A stretch of DNA of 19,054 nucleotides from Io17-Chloro-G2 sp034420695 (GCA_034420695.1 DAOULB010000013.1:1-19054), one strand, 5' to 3'; shown: positions 1-7,267, counted from the stretch's first letter. Translations and numbers: made by a program. The notes: a model not told the origin generated them from the letters alone.

Positions 1-405
1 CAGCACGCCAGCTTCGACACCCACGCCGGGCAGGCGGCGGGGCATCCCAAGCTGTGGCAGGACGTTTCCGAGGGGATAGCAGCCTTCTTCGAGGACCTGC
101 ACGCCCACGGGCAGGGTGACAACGTGGTGATGTACCTGTTCAGCGAGTTCGGGCGGCGGGTGCACGACAACGGCTCCGGCACCGACCACGGAGCGGCCGG
201 GGTGGCCTTCGCCATCGGCGACCAAGTGCAGGGCGGGATGTACGGGGAGTACCCCTCCCGGAACCCCGAGGACCTGGAACAGGGAGACTTGGTGCCCAAC
301 TACGACTTCCGGGGCGGCTACACCACCCTGATCGAAGACTGGATGGGAATGGACGCCAAGCCCATCGTCAACGGCAGCTTCGAGAAGTTCAGCTTCCTGA
401 AGTAG
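1..405 (+). CDS. DUF1501 family protein, C-terminal fragment
   Basis: The frame is open from the first base, so the 5' part of the gene lies outside the window; 134 codons plus the stop remain. The visible part carries DUF1501 signatures (alkaline-phosphatase/sulfatase-like superfamily): DTHAGQ near residue 6, FSEFGRR near residue 47 and GTDHG near residue 60, followed by the usual C-terminal GGxYGEYPS-type stretch. Members are typically exported by the Tat route and often sit beside DUF1800 genes; neither point can be tested here because the N-terminus and upstream neighbour are missing. The biochemical role of the family is not established. It runs in the same direction as the NHL gene 54 bp downstream and may share a transcript with it. 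The family call is secure; the function is unknown. Confidence 0.85.
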   Translation, partial: QHASFDTHAGQAAGHPKLWQDVSEGIAAFFEDLHAHGQGDNVVMYLFSEFGRRVHDNGSGTDHGAAGVAFAIGDQVQGGMYGEYPSRNPEDLEQGDLVPNYDFRGGYTTLIEDWMGMDAKPIVNGSFEKFSFLK

Positions 406-459
406 GAACCATTCACGGCTCACGGAGCTTCTCGAAGACTCCAATAAGGAGGACGCCAG

Positions 460-1518
460 ATGGCACTGACGACAGTAGCAGCCGGCCGTTGCTGGCAGTA
501 CGACCAGTACGTGGGGCGGAGGTCCACAGCCGGGACAGGTTTCAGCAACCCGGTCACGGTGGCCGCCGGCGCCGACGGGGTGCTTTACGTGGGCAACCGG
601 GTCAGCGTGCGAATCACCAAGACCACCTTCGACCACAATTTCATGGGAGAGTTTGGCAAGGATGGCGAGGGTGAAGGGGAATTCGTCTGGTTGACGGCGG
701 TGGTGTTGGACGAAGCCGAGAACATCTATGCTGCCGACGAGTGGCTGAACCGGATCACCGTGTTGGACAAGGACGGCAACCTGCTCCGCACTTGGGGCGA
801 AGCCGGCGAGGGCGAAGGCCGGTTGGACGGCCCCTCCGGCATGGCCTTTGACGCCGACGGGAACCTGTTGGTGGTCAACGGCCGGAATAGCCGGATACAG
901 AAGTTCACCAAGGACGGCAAGTATCTTGGAGGCTTCGGCGTTAAGGGCAACGGGCCCGGGGAGCTGGACCTGCCTTGGGGCATTGCCGTGGACAACAACG
1001 GTGACATTTACGTGGCCGACTGGAACAACCACCGGGTGCAGAAGTTCAGCCCCGAGGGCGAACACCTGCTGACCTTCGGCTCGGGCAAGGCCACTGGAGT
1101 GTCTCCCGACGGCGGGACTCCCTACGTCCATGCCACCGAGGCCAGGGTGGCGGTGAACCCAAACGACCTCAACCACCCCACCGGCGTGGCCGTTGACGCC
1201 GACGGCGACGTGTACGTAGTGGACTGGATGAACGAGCGAGTGGTCATTTTCGACCCGGATACCAAGCCTCTTTCGGTGCTGAGGGGGGAGGCCAGCGGCC
1301 TGAGTCCCTGGGCTGAGTTATCGATCAACGCCAACCCGGACATGAACAAGGCGCGGCGCCGGGTCAAGAACCCGGAGGTGCAGAACTACCTGCGGATGCC
1401 GGTGTCCTGCGTCTTCGACCAGGCGACCAGCCGCCTCATCATCTGCGACACCATGCGGCACAGGCTGCAGGTGTACCGCAAGGAGAAGGACTACGCCGAC
1501 CCGCAGGTAAACCTGTAG
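460..1518 (+). CDS. NHL-repeat beta-propeller protein
   Basis: 352 aa. The start is supported by a strong AAGGAGG Shine-Dalgarno at 446-452, 7 nt before the ATG. The protein consists of about six NHL blades with the repeating pattern G(I/V)AVDxxGDIYVADxxNxRVQKF; the clearest are around residues 120-150, 165-200 and 235-270, ending with a strand set near LIICDTMRHRLQVY. Blades are separated by GEGEGxLxxP-type loops. No signal peptide or membrane segment is visible, so it is probably cytoplasmic or released by an unrecognised route. NHL propellers are binding scaffolds, and a minority are lyases (peptidyl-alpha-hydroxyglycine lyase type); no catalytic claim can be made. A second, diverged NHL protein lies at 11924-12805. 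Family confident, role unknown. Confidence 0.85.
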   Translation: MALTTVAAGRCWQYDQYVGRRSTAGTGFSNPVTVAAGADGVLYVGNRVSVRITKTTFDHNFMGEFGKDGEGEGEFVWLTAVVLDEAENIYAADEWLNRITVLDKDGNLLRTWGEAGEGEGRLDGPSGMAFDADGNLLVVNGRNSRIQKFTKDGKYLGGFGVKGNGPGELDLPWGIAVDNNGDIYVADWNNHRVQKFSPEGEHLLTFGSGKATGVSPDGGTPYVHATEARVAVNPNDLNHPTGVAVDADGDVYVVDWMNERVVIFDPDTKPLSVLRGEASGLSPWAELSINANPDMNKARRRVKNPEVQNYLRMPVSCVFDQATSRLIICDTMRHRLQVYRKEKDYADPQVNL

Positions 1519-1540
1519 GCTTCATCAGGAAGACTCGATA

Positions 1541-1577
1541 AAGACCCGCCCTCCCAATGCCAAAGGGGGCGGGTCTT
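1541..1577. terminator. Rho-independent terminator between convergent genes
   Basis: An 11-bp perfect stem (1541-1551 with 1567-1577, AAGACCCGCCC/GGGCGGGTCTT) closes a loop that can add two more pairs. It is followed by CTTCTTAG on the plus strand. It starts 23 bp after the NHL stop codon and lies just past the end of the minus-strand HicB gene, so it probably stops transcription from both sides. Confidence 0.85.
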
Positions 1578-1607
1578 CTTAGATTTTCCGCTTACTGCTC
1601 CCTCAGT

Positions 1608-1850
1608 TTATCGAATTAAGCGAAGCCGCTTCGCATCTTCCCGTAGGAGTATCAGTTTCGATCTGGTCTTCAGGGATGGGGTCGCCGTTTTCCCGCATGC
1701 ATTCGACAAATGCTTCCCCCCCTCCTGCAACGCCTCCAGCGCTTCGTCTCTCGTATATCCCCACGCAGCGCAACCGGGAAGGGAGTCAATCCAAGCACTC
1801 CATCGCCCGTCGTCTTCTTCCTGCAAGGACGCCTTGAAGGTGTAGGTCAT
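1608..1850 (-). CDS. HicB-family antitoxin, orphan, probably frameshifted
   Basis: 80 aa as read. Residues 1-45 match the HicB antitoxin fold: a Y-x-F-x-A-x-L start, EEDDGRWSAWIDSLPGC and the GYTRDEALEAL segment. After the EGG that follows, similarity to HicB stops. Moving one base at the G7 tract (plus-strand C7 at 1716-1722) restores AFVECMRENGDPIPEDQIE, a typical HicB continuation, ending at a TGA at 1603-1605. So either the gene is frameshifted, the tract is phase-variable, or the base call is wrong. HicB normally neutralises the mRNA interferase HicA, but no HicA-sized gene is adjacent: upstream is an amidohydrolase ending 9 nt before this ATG, downstream only a terminator. Solo HicB proteins are common and may act as regulators. 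The Shine-Dalgarno is weak, so it is probably translated with the upstream gene. Confidence 0.75.
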   Translation of the reverse strand: MTYTFKASLQEEDDGRWSAWIDSLPGCAAWGYTRDEALEALQEGGKHLSNACGKTATPSLKTRSKLILLREDAKRLRLIR

Positions 1851-1859
1851 CTCGGCCCC

Positions 1860-2861
1860 CTATATTCCCAGCAGTGATTCCAGGTTTTGCCAGAGGACCT
1901 TGTCCTTTTCCTCTTGGGTCAGGCTTTGCAAACCCTGCACCCAGCCGGAAGGTGAGGGGGCCCAGCCCACGAAGGGCCAGTCGCTGCCCAGCACAACGCG
2001 GTCGATTCCCACGGTGTCTATGAGGAACCGGAGCACCGCCTCGCTATTGGTAACGGTGTCGTAGTACATGCGGTCCAGGTAGGCGCTGGGAGGGCGCTGG
2101 ATGTTGATGCGGGCCTCGGAGCGCACCATCCAGGCGTGGTCCATCCGGCCCATGCCGAAGCAGGCGGGGCCGCCGCCGTGAGCCACGCAGACCCTGAGGT
2201 CCGGGCACTTGTCCAATACGCCGCCAAAGATGAGGGCCGCCACCACCAAGGTGTCTTCCAGGGGAACACCGATACTGTTGCCGAAGGAATACCGGTCGTT
2301 GACCTGCTGGGAAATGAAATTGTTGTTGGGCTGGGGGTGGTAGAAGAGCAGGGCTCCCAACTGCTCGGCGGCCTGAAAGATGGGCAGGAACTGCTCTTCG
2401 TCCCAGTTGGAGGCGTTGACTACCGTATCGAGGGCGGCTCCTTTCAAGCCCAGGTCGGTTACCGCACGTTCCAATTCCCTGACCGAGGCGTCCACGTCCT
2501 GGACAGGGAGGGTGGCCAGCCCGGCGAAGCGGTCGGGCCGCTGCTTGGCCATAGAGGAGATTTCGTCGTTCACTTCCCGGGCGAGGTTCAGTCCTTCAGC
2601 AGGGTCGAGATGGTAGCCTACCAGGGGCATGTGAATCGACACCACCTGAACGTCGGTGCCAATTTGGTCCATTTCCCTGATGCGTTCCTCGGGAGAAAAG
2701 CGCAACTGGGCAGGGGCTAGGGGTATGTGCCTGCCGTGGCCCACCAACTGGCCGGGACCTTGGCCGTTCTCCAAGTGCAGGCCGTGCCATTCCCCGCCGG
2801 AGTCCACGGCGTTCAACAAGCATTGGGGCACCAAGTGGGCGTGTACATCTATGCTTCGCAA
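1860..2861 (-). CDS. Amidohydrolase-2 family protein (ACMSD-like metal-dependent hydrolase/decarboxylase)
   Basis: 333 aa, the usual length for the amidohydrolase-2 family (ACMSD, gamma-resorcylate decarboxylase and relatives). Expected metal-site residues are all present: H7 and H9 in DVHAH, H175 in FYHPQ, H228 in VAHGGG and D294 in GSDWPF. The last three positions equal those of ACMSD itself. The start codon is TTG, chosen because AAGAGG lies 7 nt upstream and the family always begins just before the (I/V)DxHxH motif. It follows the paralogous amidohydrolase by 40 nt and precedes hicB by 9 nt, which implies one operon. Likely chemistry is Zn-dependent non-oxidative decarboxylation or hydrolysis of a carboxylated aromatic or unsaturated acid; the substrate is unknown. 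Confidence 0.88.
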   Translation of the reverse strand: MRSIDVHAHLVPQCLLNAVDSGGEWHGLHLENGQGPGQLVGHGRHIPLAPAQLRFSPEERIREMDQIGTDVQVVSIHMPLVGYHLDPAEGLNLAREVNDEISSMAKQRPDRFAGLATLPVQDVDASVRELERAVTDLGLKGAALDTVVNASNWDEEQFLPIFQAAEQLGALLFYHPQPNNNFISQQVNDRYSFGNSIGVPLEDTLVVAALIFGGVLDKCPDLRVCVAHGGGPACFGMGRMDHAWMVRSEARINIQRPPSAYLDRMYYDTVTNSEAVLRFLIDTVGIDRVVLGSDWPFVGWAPSPSGWVQGLQSLTQEEKDKVLWQNLESLLGI

Positions 2862-2901
2862 AGCTATACCTCTTGATTCAGGCGTGCCCGCCTTTAGGGG
2901 G

Positions 2902-3897
2902 CTAAAGGCCCAGGAGAGTCTCCAGGTTCTTCCAGAGGATGAGTTCTTTCTCTTCGTCGGTGATGCTTTCCAGGGACAGAATCCAGGAGACCGGCCAGTC
3001 CTGAGCCATGTCGTAGGGCCAGTCGGTGCCGAAGACCACCCGGTCGGCGCCCACTGTATCTATGAGGAACCGCAGGGCCGGCTCGGTATAGACGATGCTG
3101 TCGTAGTAGAACCGGCGCAGGTAGGCGCTGGGCGGCTGGGATGCGTTGGCGCGGACCTCGGCACGGGTCTCCCAACTGCGGTCGATGCGGCCGATGCCGT
3201 GGCAGACGTAGCCGCCGCCGTGGGACAAGCAGATTCTCAGATCGGGGCAGGCGTCCATCACGCCGCCCATGACCAGGGAGGCAAAGGTGACTGCCCGGTC
3301 GGCCAGGTTGCCGATGGAGTTGGGCAGGTGGTAGCGGCGGATGCGGGAAGAGACCAAAGTGCCGCCACCTTGGTGGAAGAGGATCATGGCCCCCATTTCC
3401 TCGGCGGCCTTCCAGAAAGGGAGGAACTGGGGCTCGTCCAACTGGTGCCCGTTGACGTGGTCGTTGATCATCGCCCCCTTGAAGTTGAGCTGGTACATGA
3501 CCCGTTCCAACTCGGCAACTGCGGCGTTGACGTCCTGCATCGGCAGCGTGGCCAAGGCAGCGAACCGGTCCGGCCACTGTTCAGCCATTTCCCCCACTTC
3601 GTTGTTGGCGTCCCGGGAGGTTGCAGAAGCTATGTTCGGTTCCAAGTGGTAGTTGTAAAAGCCGGCGTAGGTGGAAACGACCTGCACGTCCACGCCCAAG
3701 GAGTCCATGTCGGCCAACCGCTGCTCCGGGGTCCAGCTTGACTTGGGGGGCAACTGCCCTTGGCTATCGCCGGAAAGGGCGAACTCCCGCCCCCGGGAAT
3801 CCTGTTCCCGGCGAATGGTGTGCCAGTCGCCGCCGTTCTCGGTGGCCCTCCAGAAACACTGGGGGGTAATGTGGGCGTGGATGTCGATGCTGCGCAT
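2902..3897 (-). CDS. Amidohydrolase-2 family protein (ACMSD-like), paralogue of the next gene
   Basis: 331 aa from the ATG at 3897, preceded by AGGGAGA about 8 nt upstream. A longer in-frame start at 3996 would add 33 residues unlike the family, so the shorter form is preferred. Metal-site residues are H7/H9 (DIHAH), H175 (LFHQGG), H226 (LSHGGG) and D292 (GTDWPY). The C-terminal half (PDLR.C..HGGG, PPSAYL, ALRFLIDTVG.DRVV.G.DWP) is strongly shared with the gene at 1860-2861, pointing to an old local duplication followed by divergence in the substrate-facing segments (residues 30-55 and 145-195). Probable function is a metal-dependent decarboxylase or hydrolase acting on an aromatic acid or ring-cleavage product; the substrate cannot be inferred. 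Confidence 0.88.
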   Translation of the reverse strand: MRSIDIHAHITPQCFWRATENGGDWHTIRREQDSRGREFALSGDSQGQLPPKSSWTPEQRLADMDSLGVDVQVVSTYAGFYNYHLEPNIASATSRDANNEVGEMAEQWPDRFAALATLPMQDVNAAVAELERVMYQLNFKGAMINDHVNGHQLDEPQFLPFWKAAEEMGAMILFHQGGGTLVSSRIRRYHLPNSIGNLADRAVTFASLVMGGVMDACPDLRICLSHGGGYVCHGIGRIDRSWETRAEVRANASQPPSAYLRRFYYDSIVYTEPALRFLIDTVGADRVVFGTDWPYDMAQDWPVSWILSLESITDEEKELILWKNLETLLGL

Positions 3898-3997
3898 GGA
3901 ATTCTCCCTGGGCCGTTGGTTGTGCTCGGCCTGGAGCCCGCCGCCGGGGAAGAGCCTGGCTGACCGGCCCGAATGTAGGCCGAAAGTTAGCACCACG

Positions 3998-4026
3998 ATT
4001 ATAGCCTGTCAATTGAGACTCGAGGT
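3998..4026 (-). promoter_or_regulatory. Possible promoter of the amidohydrolase operon
   Basis: On the minus strand there is a perfect -10 hexamer TATAAT (4003 to 3998), about 100 nt before the ATG at 3897. The -35 at 17-bp spacing (ACCTCG) is poor. A TTGACA lies at 4012-4007 but only 3 bp from the -10, so it would need the weaker TAACTT at 3989-3984 as its partner. An AT-rich promoter is likely here, but the exact boxes are uncertain. Confidence 0.35.
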
Positions 4027-4100
4027 CCAACTCTGGCTGTTTCCGACGCGGCTGTGAAAGGCGGTTCCCGGGTGCGAAGCGGGAGCGGCCAAGGGCGGGG

Positions 4101-4397
4101 TCAGAGGGTCGAGGGGGCTCTCCAAGTCCAGGGGAGGAGGGTCTTGAGGAGGGCCTTGGGGTCGGGCTCGGTATCGTTTTCCCGGCAGCGTTCGAGGTAC
4201 TTGGAGACGGAGGTGAAGGAGGGGAGGCGGAAACCGGCGGCGGCGACTCGGAGGATAAAGGCGTGGGTACTGGGAAGGGGCCGGCCGTCAACAAGGGCGA
4301 AGTGCCACTCGGAGCAGTAGTCGTTGGACATGCGCTGCAGGACGGACTGGGCGCGGGCCAAGACCATCCTGCGGCGGAGGCTATCGATGCTGGGCAT
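4101..4397 (-). CDS. Small hypothetical protein downstream of HTH gene
   Basis: 98 aa, not recognised as a named family. The composition is protein-like: a basic helical N-terminus (SLRRRMVLARAQSVLQRM), a central NDYCSEWHFALVDGRPLP segment, a hydrophobic FILRVAAAGFRLPSF stretch and an acidic-basic C-terminal helix (YLERCREND). No signal peptide or membrane helix. It lies 55 nt after the HTH gene on the same strand and is probably co-transcribed with it, suggesting a two-gene module. The separating gap contains a short imperfect direct repeat. No strong Shine-Dalgarno was seen. It could be a spurious reading frame, but the absence of a better frame and the coherent helical pattern favour a real gene. 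Confidence 0.5.
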   Translation of the reverse strand: MPSIDSLRRRMVLARAQSVLQRMSNDYCSEWHFALVDGRPLPSTHAFILRVAAAGFRLPSFTSVSKYLERCRENDTEPDPKALLKTLLPWTWRAPSTL

Positions 4398-4405
4398 TAC
4401 GGGCC

Positions 4406-4442
4406 GTCCGGGGCACTATAGACGGTCCAGTGCACTACAGGC
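4406..4442. repeat. Imperfect 18-bp direct repeat between small gene and HTH gene
   Basis: GTCCGGGGCACTATAGAC (4406-4423) and GTCCAGTGCACTACAGGC (4425-4442) match at 14 of 18 positions with a 19-bp period. It lies in the 55-bp gap between two minus-strand genes. Possibly a binding site or a decayed repeat; no function can be assigned. Confidence 0.45.
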
Positions 4443-4452
4443 TGGCCACGCA

Positions 4453-4923
4453 TCACAAACTGGCCTGTTGGGCGGCCCAGAGGGGGAGGGCGTCGCTGAG
4501 AGACTGGAGTTCTTCTTTGAGTTTCCGGTCCTGGCCGAGTTTGGAGCCATAGACAAAGGCGGCTTGGGCGGCCCGGAGGCGGAGGGCAGGGTTGGGGTCC
4601 TTCATGGCCAGGGAGATGATGGTTACTCCTTGGAGCATGAGGCTCTGTAGTTGAAAGGAAGCCAGTTCGGCGGCCTGCTGCTGGATTTCTTCCAGGGCCT
4701 CCCGGAATTCATCGTCTTCCATCCAACGCCGGAGGGTCTTAACACTGATGTTGGAGTTGAGGGCGGCCTCCTTTGGAGAGGAGGATGCGGCGATGAATGG
4801 GAGGGCGGCCTGTTGGCGGGCGGAGAGCCTGGGTCCTTCACTGTTGGAGGTATCCGGTGTCATTGAACGCTCATGTGCCTCAGTGGCTGTTGCAGATTTC
4901 CGGATATGTCCGGATATGTCCAT
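4453..4923 (-). CDS. Helix-turn-helix protein, terminase-small-subunit-like
   Basis: 156 aa from ATG 4923. Residues 33-75 (LSARQQAALPFIAA...SPKEAALNSNISVKTLRRWMEDDEFREAL) look like the helix-turn-helix of phage terminase small subunits and phBC6A51-type proteins. They are followed by a long helix (EEIQQQAAELASFQLQSLML) and a HEAT-like MKDPNPALRLRAAQAAF segment common in chromosomal relatives with no phage nearby. No large terminase, portal or integrase gene is present, so a phage role is unlikely; a DNA-binding regulator or repeat-binding protein is more plausible. The start is uncertain: a second ATG at 4863 would give 136 aa and leave the whole upstream repeat array non-coding. The first 20 residues are low in similarity to the rest and are partly encoded by two repeat units. 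Confidence 0.7.
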   Translation of the reverse strand: MDISGHIRKSATATEAHERSMTPDTSNSEGPRLSARQQAALPFIAASSSPKEAALNSNISVKTLRRWMEDDEFREALEEIQQQAAELASFQLQSLMLQGVTIISLAMKDPNPALRLRAAQAAFVYGSKLGQDRKLKEELQSLSDALPLWAAQQASL

Positions 4924-5048
4924 GTTCCGTCCCTGATTGTCCTCGTTTTGTCCTGAATTGTCCGATTTTGTCCCGGTTTGTCCTAGCTGGCAGCTTTGAA
5001 ATCTTGAGATTTAGGGACAAAAAGGGACACATGGGACAAAAAGGGACA
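4907..5048. repeat. Helically phased TGTCC / GGACA inverted repeat arrays
   Basis: On the plus strand TGTCC begins at 4907, 4917, 4938, 4949, 4959, 4969 and 4979, with a degenerate CGTCC at 4928. Spacings are thus 10, 11, 10, 11, 10, 10, 10 bp. Inverted copies (GGACA) begin at 5015, 5025, 5034 and 5044 (10, 9, 10 bp), with a degenerate GGATT at 5053. The intervening spacer holds two perfect palindromes, AGCTG-G-CAGCT (4985-4995) and AAATCT-TG-AGATTT (4999-5012). T/A runs accompany the units, so the DNA may be curved. One-helical-turn phasing puts every unit on the same face, as expected for cooperative protein binding. The adjacent HTH protein is the natural candidate binder (inference). Confidence 0.8.
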
Positions 5049-5287
5049 TTTGGGATTGTGGGGTTGGGCCGTGGGCCGTGGATGCCGGCTTCAGAAACAT
5101 TAGAGAACATGAGTTCTATTATATGGACGAGGAGGAGGAAGGTCAAGGAGGCAAGCGACTATTTGACCGTTGAGGATGGAAGCAAGGCACGTCCCTGGGT
5201 TCTTCCGGGTGGAAGAGAGAACCAGGGGACGCCGGGTCGGAAACGGCTCGGTTTGACAGGCAATGGGGGCACTCCTAGACTGGGCCG
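4924..5287. other. Gene-free region between HTH gene and MFS gene
   Basis: The left half holds most of the phased TGTCC/GGACA array. The right half holds a perfect AGAAC-ATGA-GTTCT palindrome (5104-5117) directly followed by AT-rich TATTATATGG, a possible -10 region for the MFS gene without a convincing -35. Short open frames here (for example minus strand 4880-5146) encode only the translated repeat and are not credible genes. Confidence 0.6.
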
Positions 5288-6598
5288 ATGAGCCCCCTTG
5301 CTGCGTACCTGCCTCCGGCGTTCAGTTATCCGGGCTACCGCGCCTTCTGGGTGGGGAGCTTAGCCTCGGTCAGCGGGTTCCAGATACTACGGTTCGGGCA
5401 GTTCTGGCTGGTCTTCCAATTGACCGGCTCTCCCTTGGCCTTGGGCTACGTGGGGCTGGCCAACGGCCTTCCAGCCATCTTCCTGAACCTCTTCGGGGGA
5501 GTGGCGGCAGACAAACTGGACCAGCGCCTGCTCATCCTGATATCCCAGTCAATCACCGGCGGGCTGACACTGCTCATGGCAACCCTGGCCCTGATGGACC
5601 AGGCCAGCATGTGGGTTGTGTTGTTGATAGCCTTTCTGACCGGGGCCGTAGAGTCCTTCGACCAGCCGGCCCGCCGGGCGTTGTTTCCCCACTTGGTGGA
5701 CCGGTCGATAATGATGAGCGCGGTGGCAATGAACTCGTCCATCTGGCCGGGCACCAGAATAATGGCCCCGGCGGCGGCGGGGTTCATCATTGCCCTTTCG
5801 CCCGGGGAGAATCCGGCTGCCTCTTTCTACGTGTCCGCAGCCGGCTTTCTGACGATGGCTGCAGTTGCTTGGCGTTTGGACGTGCCCCACATTGTCCGGG
5901 CGGCCCGGGGAAGCCCGGCCCAGAACATCGTCGAGGGGCTTGCCTACATGAAGGACAACCCCATATTTGCCCTGCTCATGGCCCTGTCCTTCTTCGGGAG
6001 CTTCTTTGGAATGACGTACATCACCATGATGCCCATCTTTGCGGTGGATATCCTGGGCGTTGGCGCGAGTGGTCAAGGGCAACTAATGGGCATTGGGGCC
6101 GTCGGCTCCTTGGCGGTGGCCTTGGCGTTGTCGTCCCGGAACAAGCTGTCCCACACCGGACCGCTAATCGTGATCAGCGGCGCGGTCAGCGGGCTGGCAA
6201 CGGCGGCCTTTGCCCTGACAGCCCTGTACACCGGCTCTTTTCTCTTGGCCTTGGCAATGATGCTGCTAATGGGGGTGTTCAACACCATGTTCACCACCCT
6301 CATCCAGAACTCGTTGCAGCTCATGGTGCCGGACGCCATGCGGGGCAGGGTGATGGGGTTCTACGGCATGACATACAACATCAGGCCGCTGGGGGGCATG
6401 CAGGCCGGCGCAGTTGCAGCGGTGATCGGAGCGCCCTTCGCCTTGGCGGCGGGGGCATTGGCAGTGACCCTGTTTGCCTTGGGTCCGGGGCTGCTCAGCA
6501 GACGGCTGAGGAACTTGGACGGGCTTCTCTATCCGGAACAAAGCACGGACAGGGAGGAGCCGGAGCAGCGCCCGACGCCAGCCGCGGCGGACAACTAG
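5288..6598 (+). CDS. MFS transporter (MFS_3 / EntS-like exporter)
   Basis: 436 aa with about 12 hydrophobic segments, the length and layout of MFS_3 exporters. It opens with the typical FSYPGYRAFWVGSLASVSG segment before TM1. A motif-A-like loop GGVAADKLDQR (near residues 71-80) lies between TM2 and TM3, and a FDQPARRALFPHLV segment follows TM4; both are conserved in this group. The second half has AMRGRVMGFYGM near residue 350, the pseudo-symmetric motif A equivalent. The tail from about residue 410 is hydrophilic and probably cytoplasmic. The group exports siderophores, macrolides and other small molecules; the substrate here is unknown. It is monocistronic, converging on the NUDIX gene. 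The start is supported by family alignment rather than a clear Shine-Dalgarno. Confidence 0.9.
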   Translation: MSPLAAYLPPAFSYPGYRAFWVGSLASVSGFQILRFGQFWLVFQLTGSPLALGYVGLANGLPAIFLNLFGGVAADKLDQRLLILISQSITGGLTLLMATLALMDQASMWVVLLIAFLTGAVESFDQPARRALFPHLVDRSIMMSAVAMNSSIWPGTRIMAPAAAGFIIALSPGENPAASFYVSAAGFLTMAAVAWRLDVPHIVRAARGSPAQNIVEGLAYMKDNPIFALLMALSFFGSFFGMTYITMMPIFAVDILGVGASGQGQLMGIGAVGSLAVALALSSRNKLSHTGPLIVISGAVSGLATAAFALTALYTGSFLLALAMMLLMGVFNTMFTTLIQNSLQLMVPDAMRGRVMGFYGMTYNIRPLGGMQAGAVAAVIGAPFALAAGALAVTLFALGPGLLSRRLRNLDGLLYPEQSTDREEPEQRPTPAAADN

Positions 6599-6645
6599 GG
6601 GCGGAAGCACCCGCCGGTTGCCGGACTCGTTCTTGGCCCCGGGCG

Positions 6646-7134
6646 TTAACCTACGAAGAAGGTGTAGGGGGTGCCGGAGGCGTGGGTCATGGGCATGGGT
6701 GAAAGGAGCCGGTGGCCGGGGTCCAGGGCCCGGTGGGCGATTTCGATGTTAACCGGGGGCACCTGCTCCAACTGGAGGATTTCCTCCAAGGTGAAGAAAC
6801 CGGCTTGGTCCACTTCATGGGCGTCGGGCTCGGGCTCTCCCTCCAAGGGCCGCATCAGCATCACCATGTAGGTGGTGTTGCCGTTGTCCTCATTGTAGAG
6901 ATTGCGCATTCCGAGCAGCCCGATAACCTCGGCCTTGACACCTGACTCCTCTTCCACCTCGCGGACGGCCGTCTGCTCTATGGACTCGTTGACCTCAACG
7001 AATCCCCCAGGGCACTGCCAGTTGCCGCGGCCCCGGCGGGACTTGCGCCTTACCAGCAGCAGCTTGCCGTCCCTGACCACGGCGCCGCCCACGCCGATGT
7101 TGTATCCAGTGTTGTATCTTTCAGGAGGAGGCAT
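6646..7134 (-). CDS. NUDIX hydrolase
   Basis: 162 aa with a complete Nudix box at residues 44-66 (G-x5-E-x7-R-E-V-x-E-E-x-G-V), preceded by GNWQCPGG. This predicts Mg2+-dependent cleavage of a nucleoside diphosphate linked to another moiety, probably a housecleaning or nucleotide-sugar/NADH pyrophosphatase role. An N-terminal MPPPERYNTGYNIGVGGAVV strand leads into the fold. Residues beyond 115 (FFTLEEILQLEQ..PVNIEIAHRAL) form the usual C-terminal helices. It is convergent with the MFS gene (47-bp gap) and divergent from the NTase-HEPN locus. Substrate specificity cannot be read from the sequence. Confidence 0.9.
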   Translation of the reverse strand: MPPPERYNTGYNIGVGGAVVRDGKLLLVRRKSRRGRGNWQCPGGFVEVNESIEQTAVREVEEESGVKAEVIGLLGMRNLYNEDNGNTTYMVMLMRPLEGEPEPDAHEVDQAGFFTLEEILQLEQVPPVNIEIAHRALDPGHRLLSPMPMTHASGTPYTFFVG

Positions 7135-7240
7135 AGGTTGGTCACCTTCCGCGAAATGATAGTAGCAGGCCCAGATTCACCAAGCCGGCCCGGTCAGGCG
7201 CAATTATACAGGATGCCGCCGCCCCTAATTGCCGGCAGCC

Positions 7241-7267
7241 TTGACAATGGGTGGTGGGTGGTAGAGT
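7241..7267 (+). promoter_or_regulatory. Candidate promoter of NTase-HEPN copy 1
   Basis: Perfect -35 hexamer TTGACA (7241-7246) followed at 15 bp by TAGAGT (7262-7267). The spacing is short for sigma70, so the -10 is uncertain, but the identical pair is retained before copy 2. It lies about 110 bp before the ATG. Confidence 0.4.

Noticed and set aside
2656..3741. 361-aa plus-strand frame
   Set aside because: Antisense to the two amidohydrolases, whose metal-site motifs are intact.
4453..4923. Prophage remnant
   Set aside because: Only a terminase-small-subunit-like HTH is seen; no large terminase, portal, capsid, tail or integrase gene is present.
4907..5048. CRISPR array
   Set aside because: Units are 5-8 bp at 10-bp spacing with no unique spacers and no cas genes.
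4880..5146. 88-aa minus-strand frame through the repeat array
   Set aside because: Encodes only translated TGTCC repeats and low-complexity sequence.
6600..6615. Terminator between MFS and NUDIX genes
   Set aside because: Only a 5-bp GGCGG/CCGCC stem with no T-tract.
5263..6702. 479-aa plus-strand open frame
   Set aside because: Overlaps the MFS gene in another frame; Gly/Arg/His-rich with no family motifs, typical of a GC-rich shadow frame.
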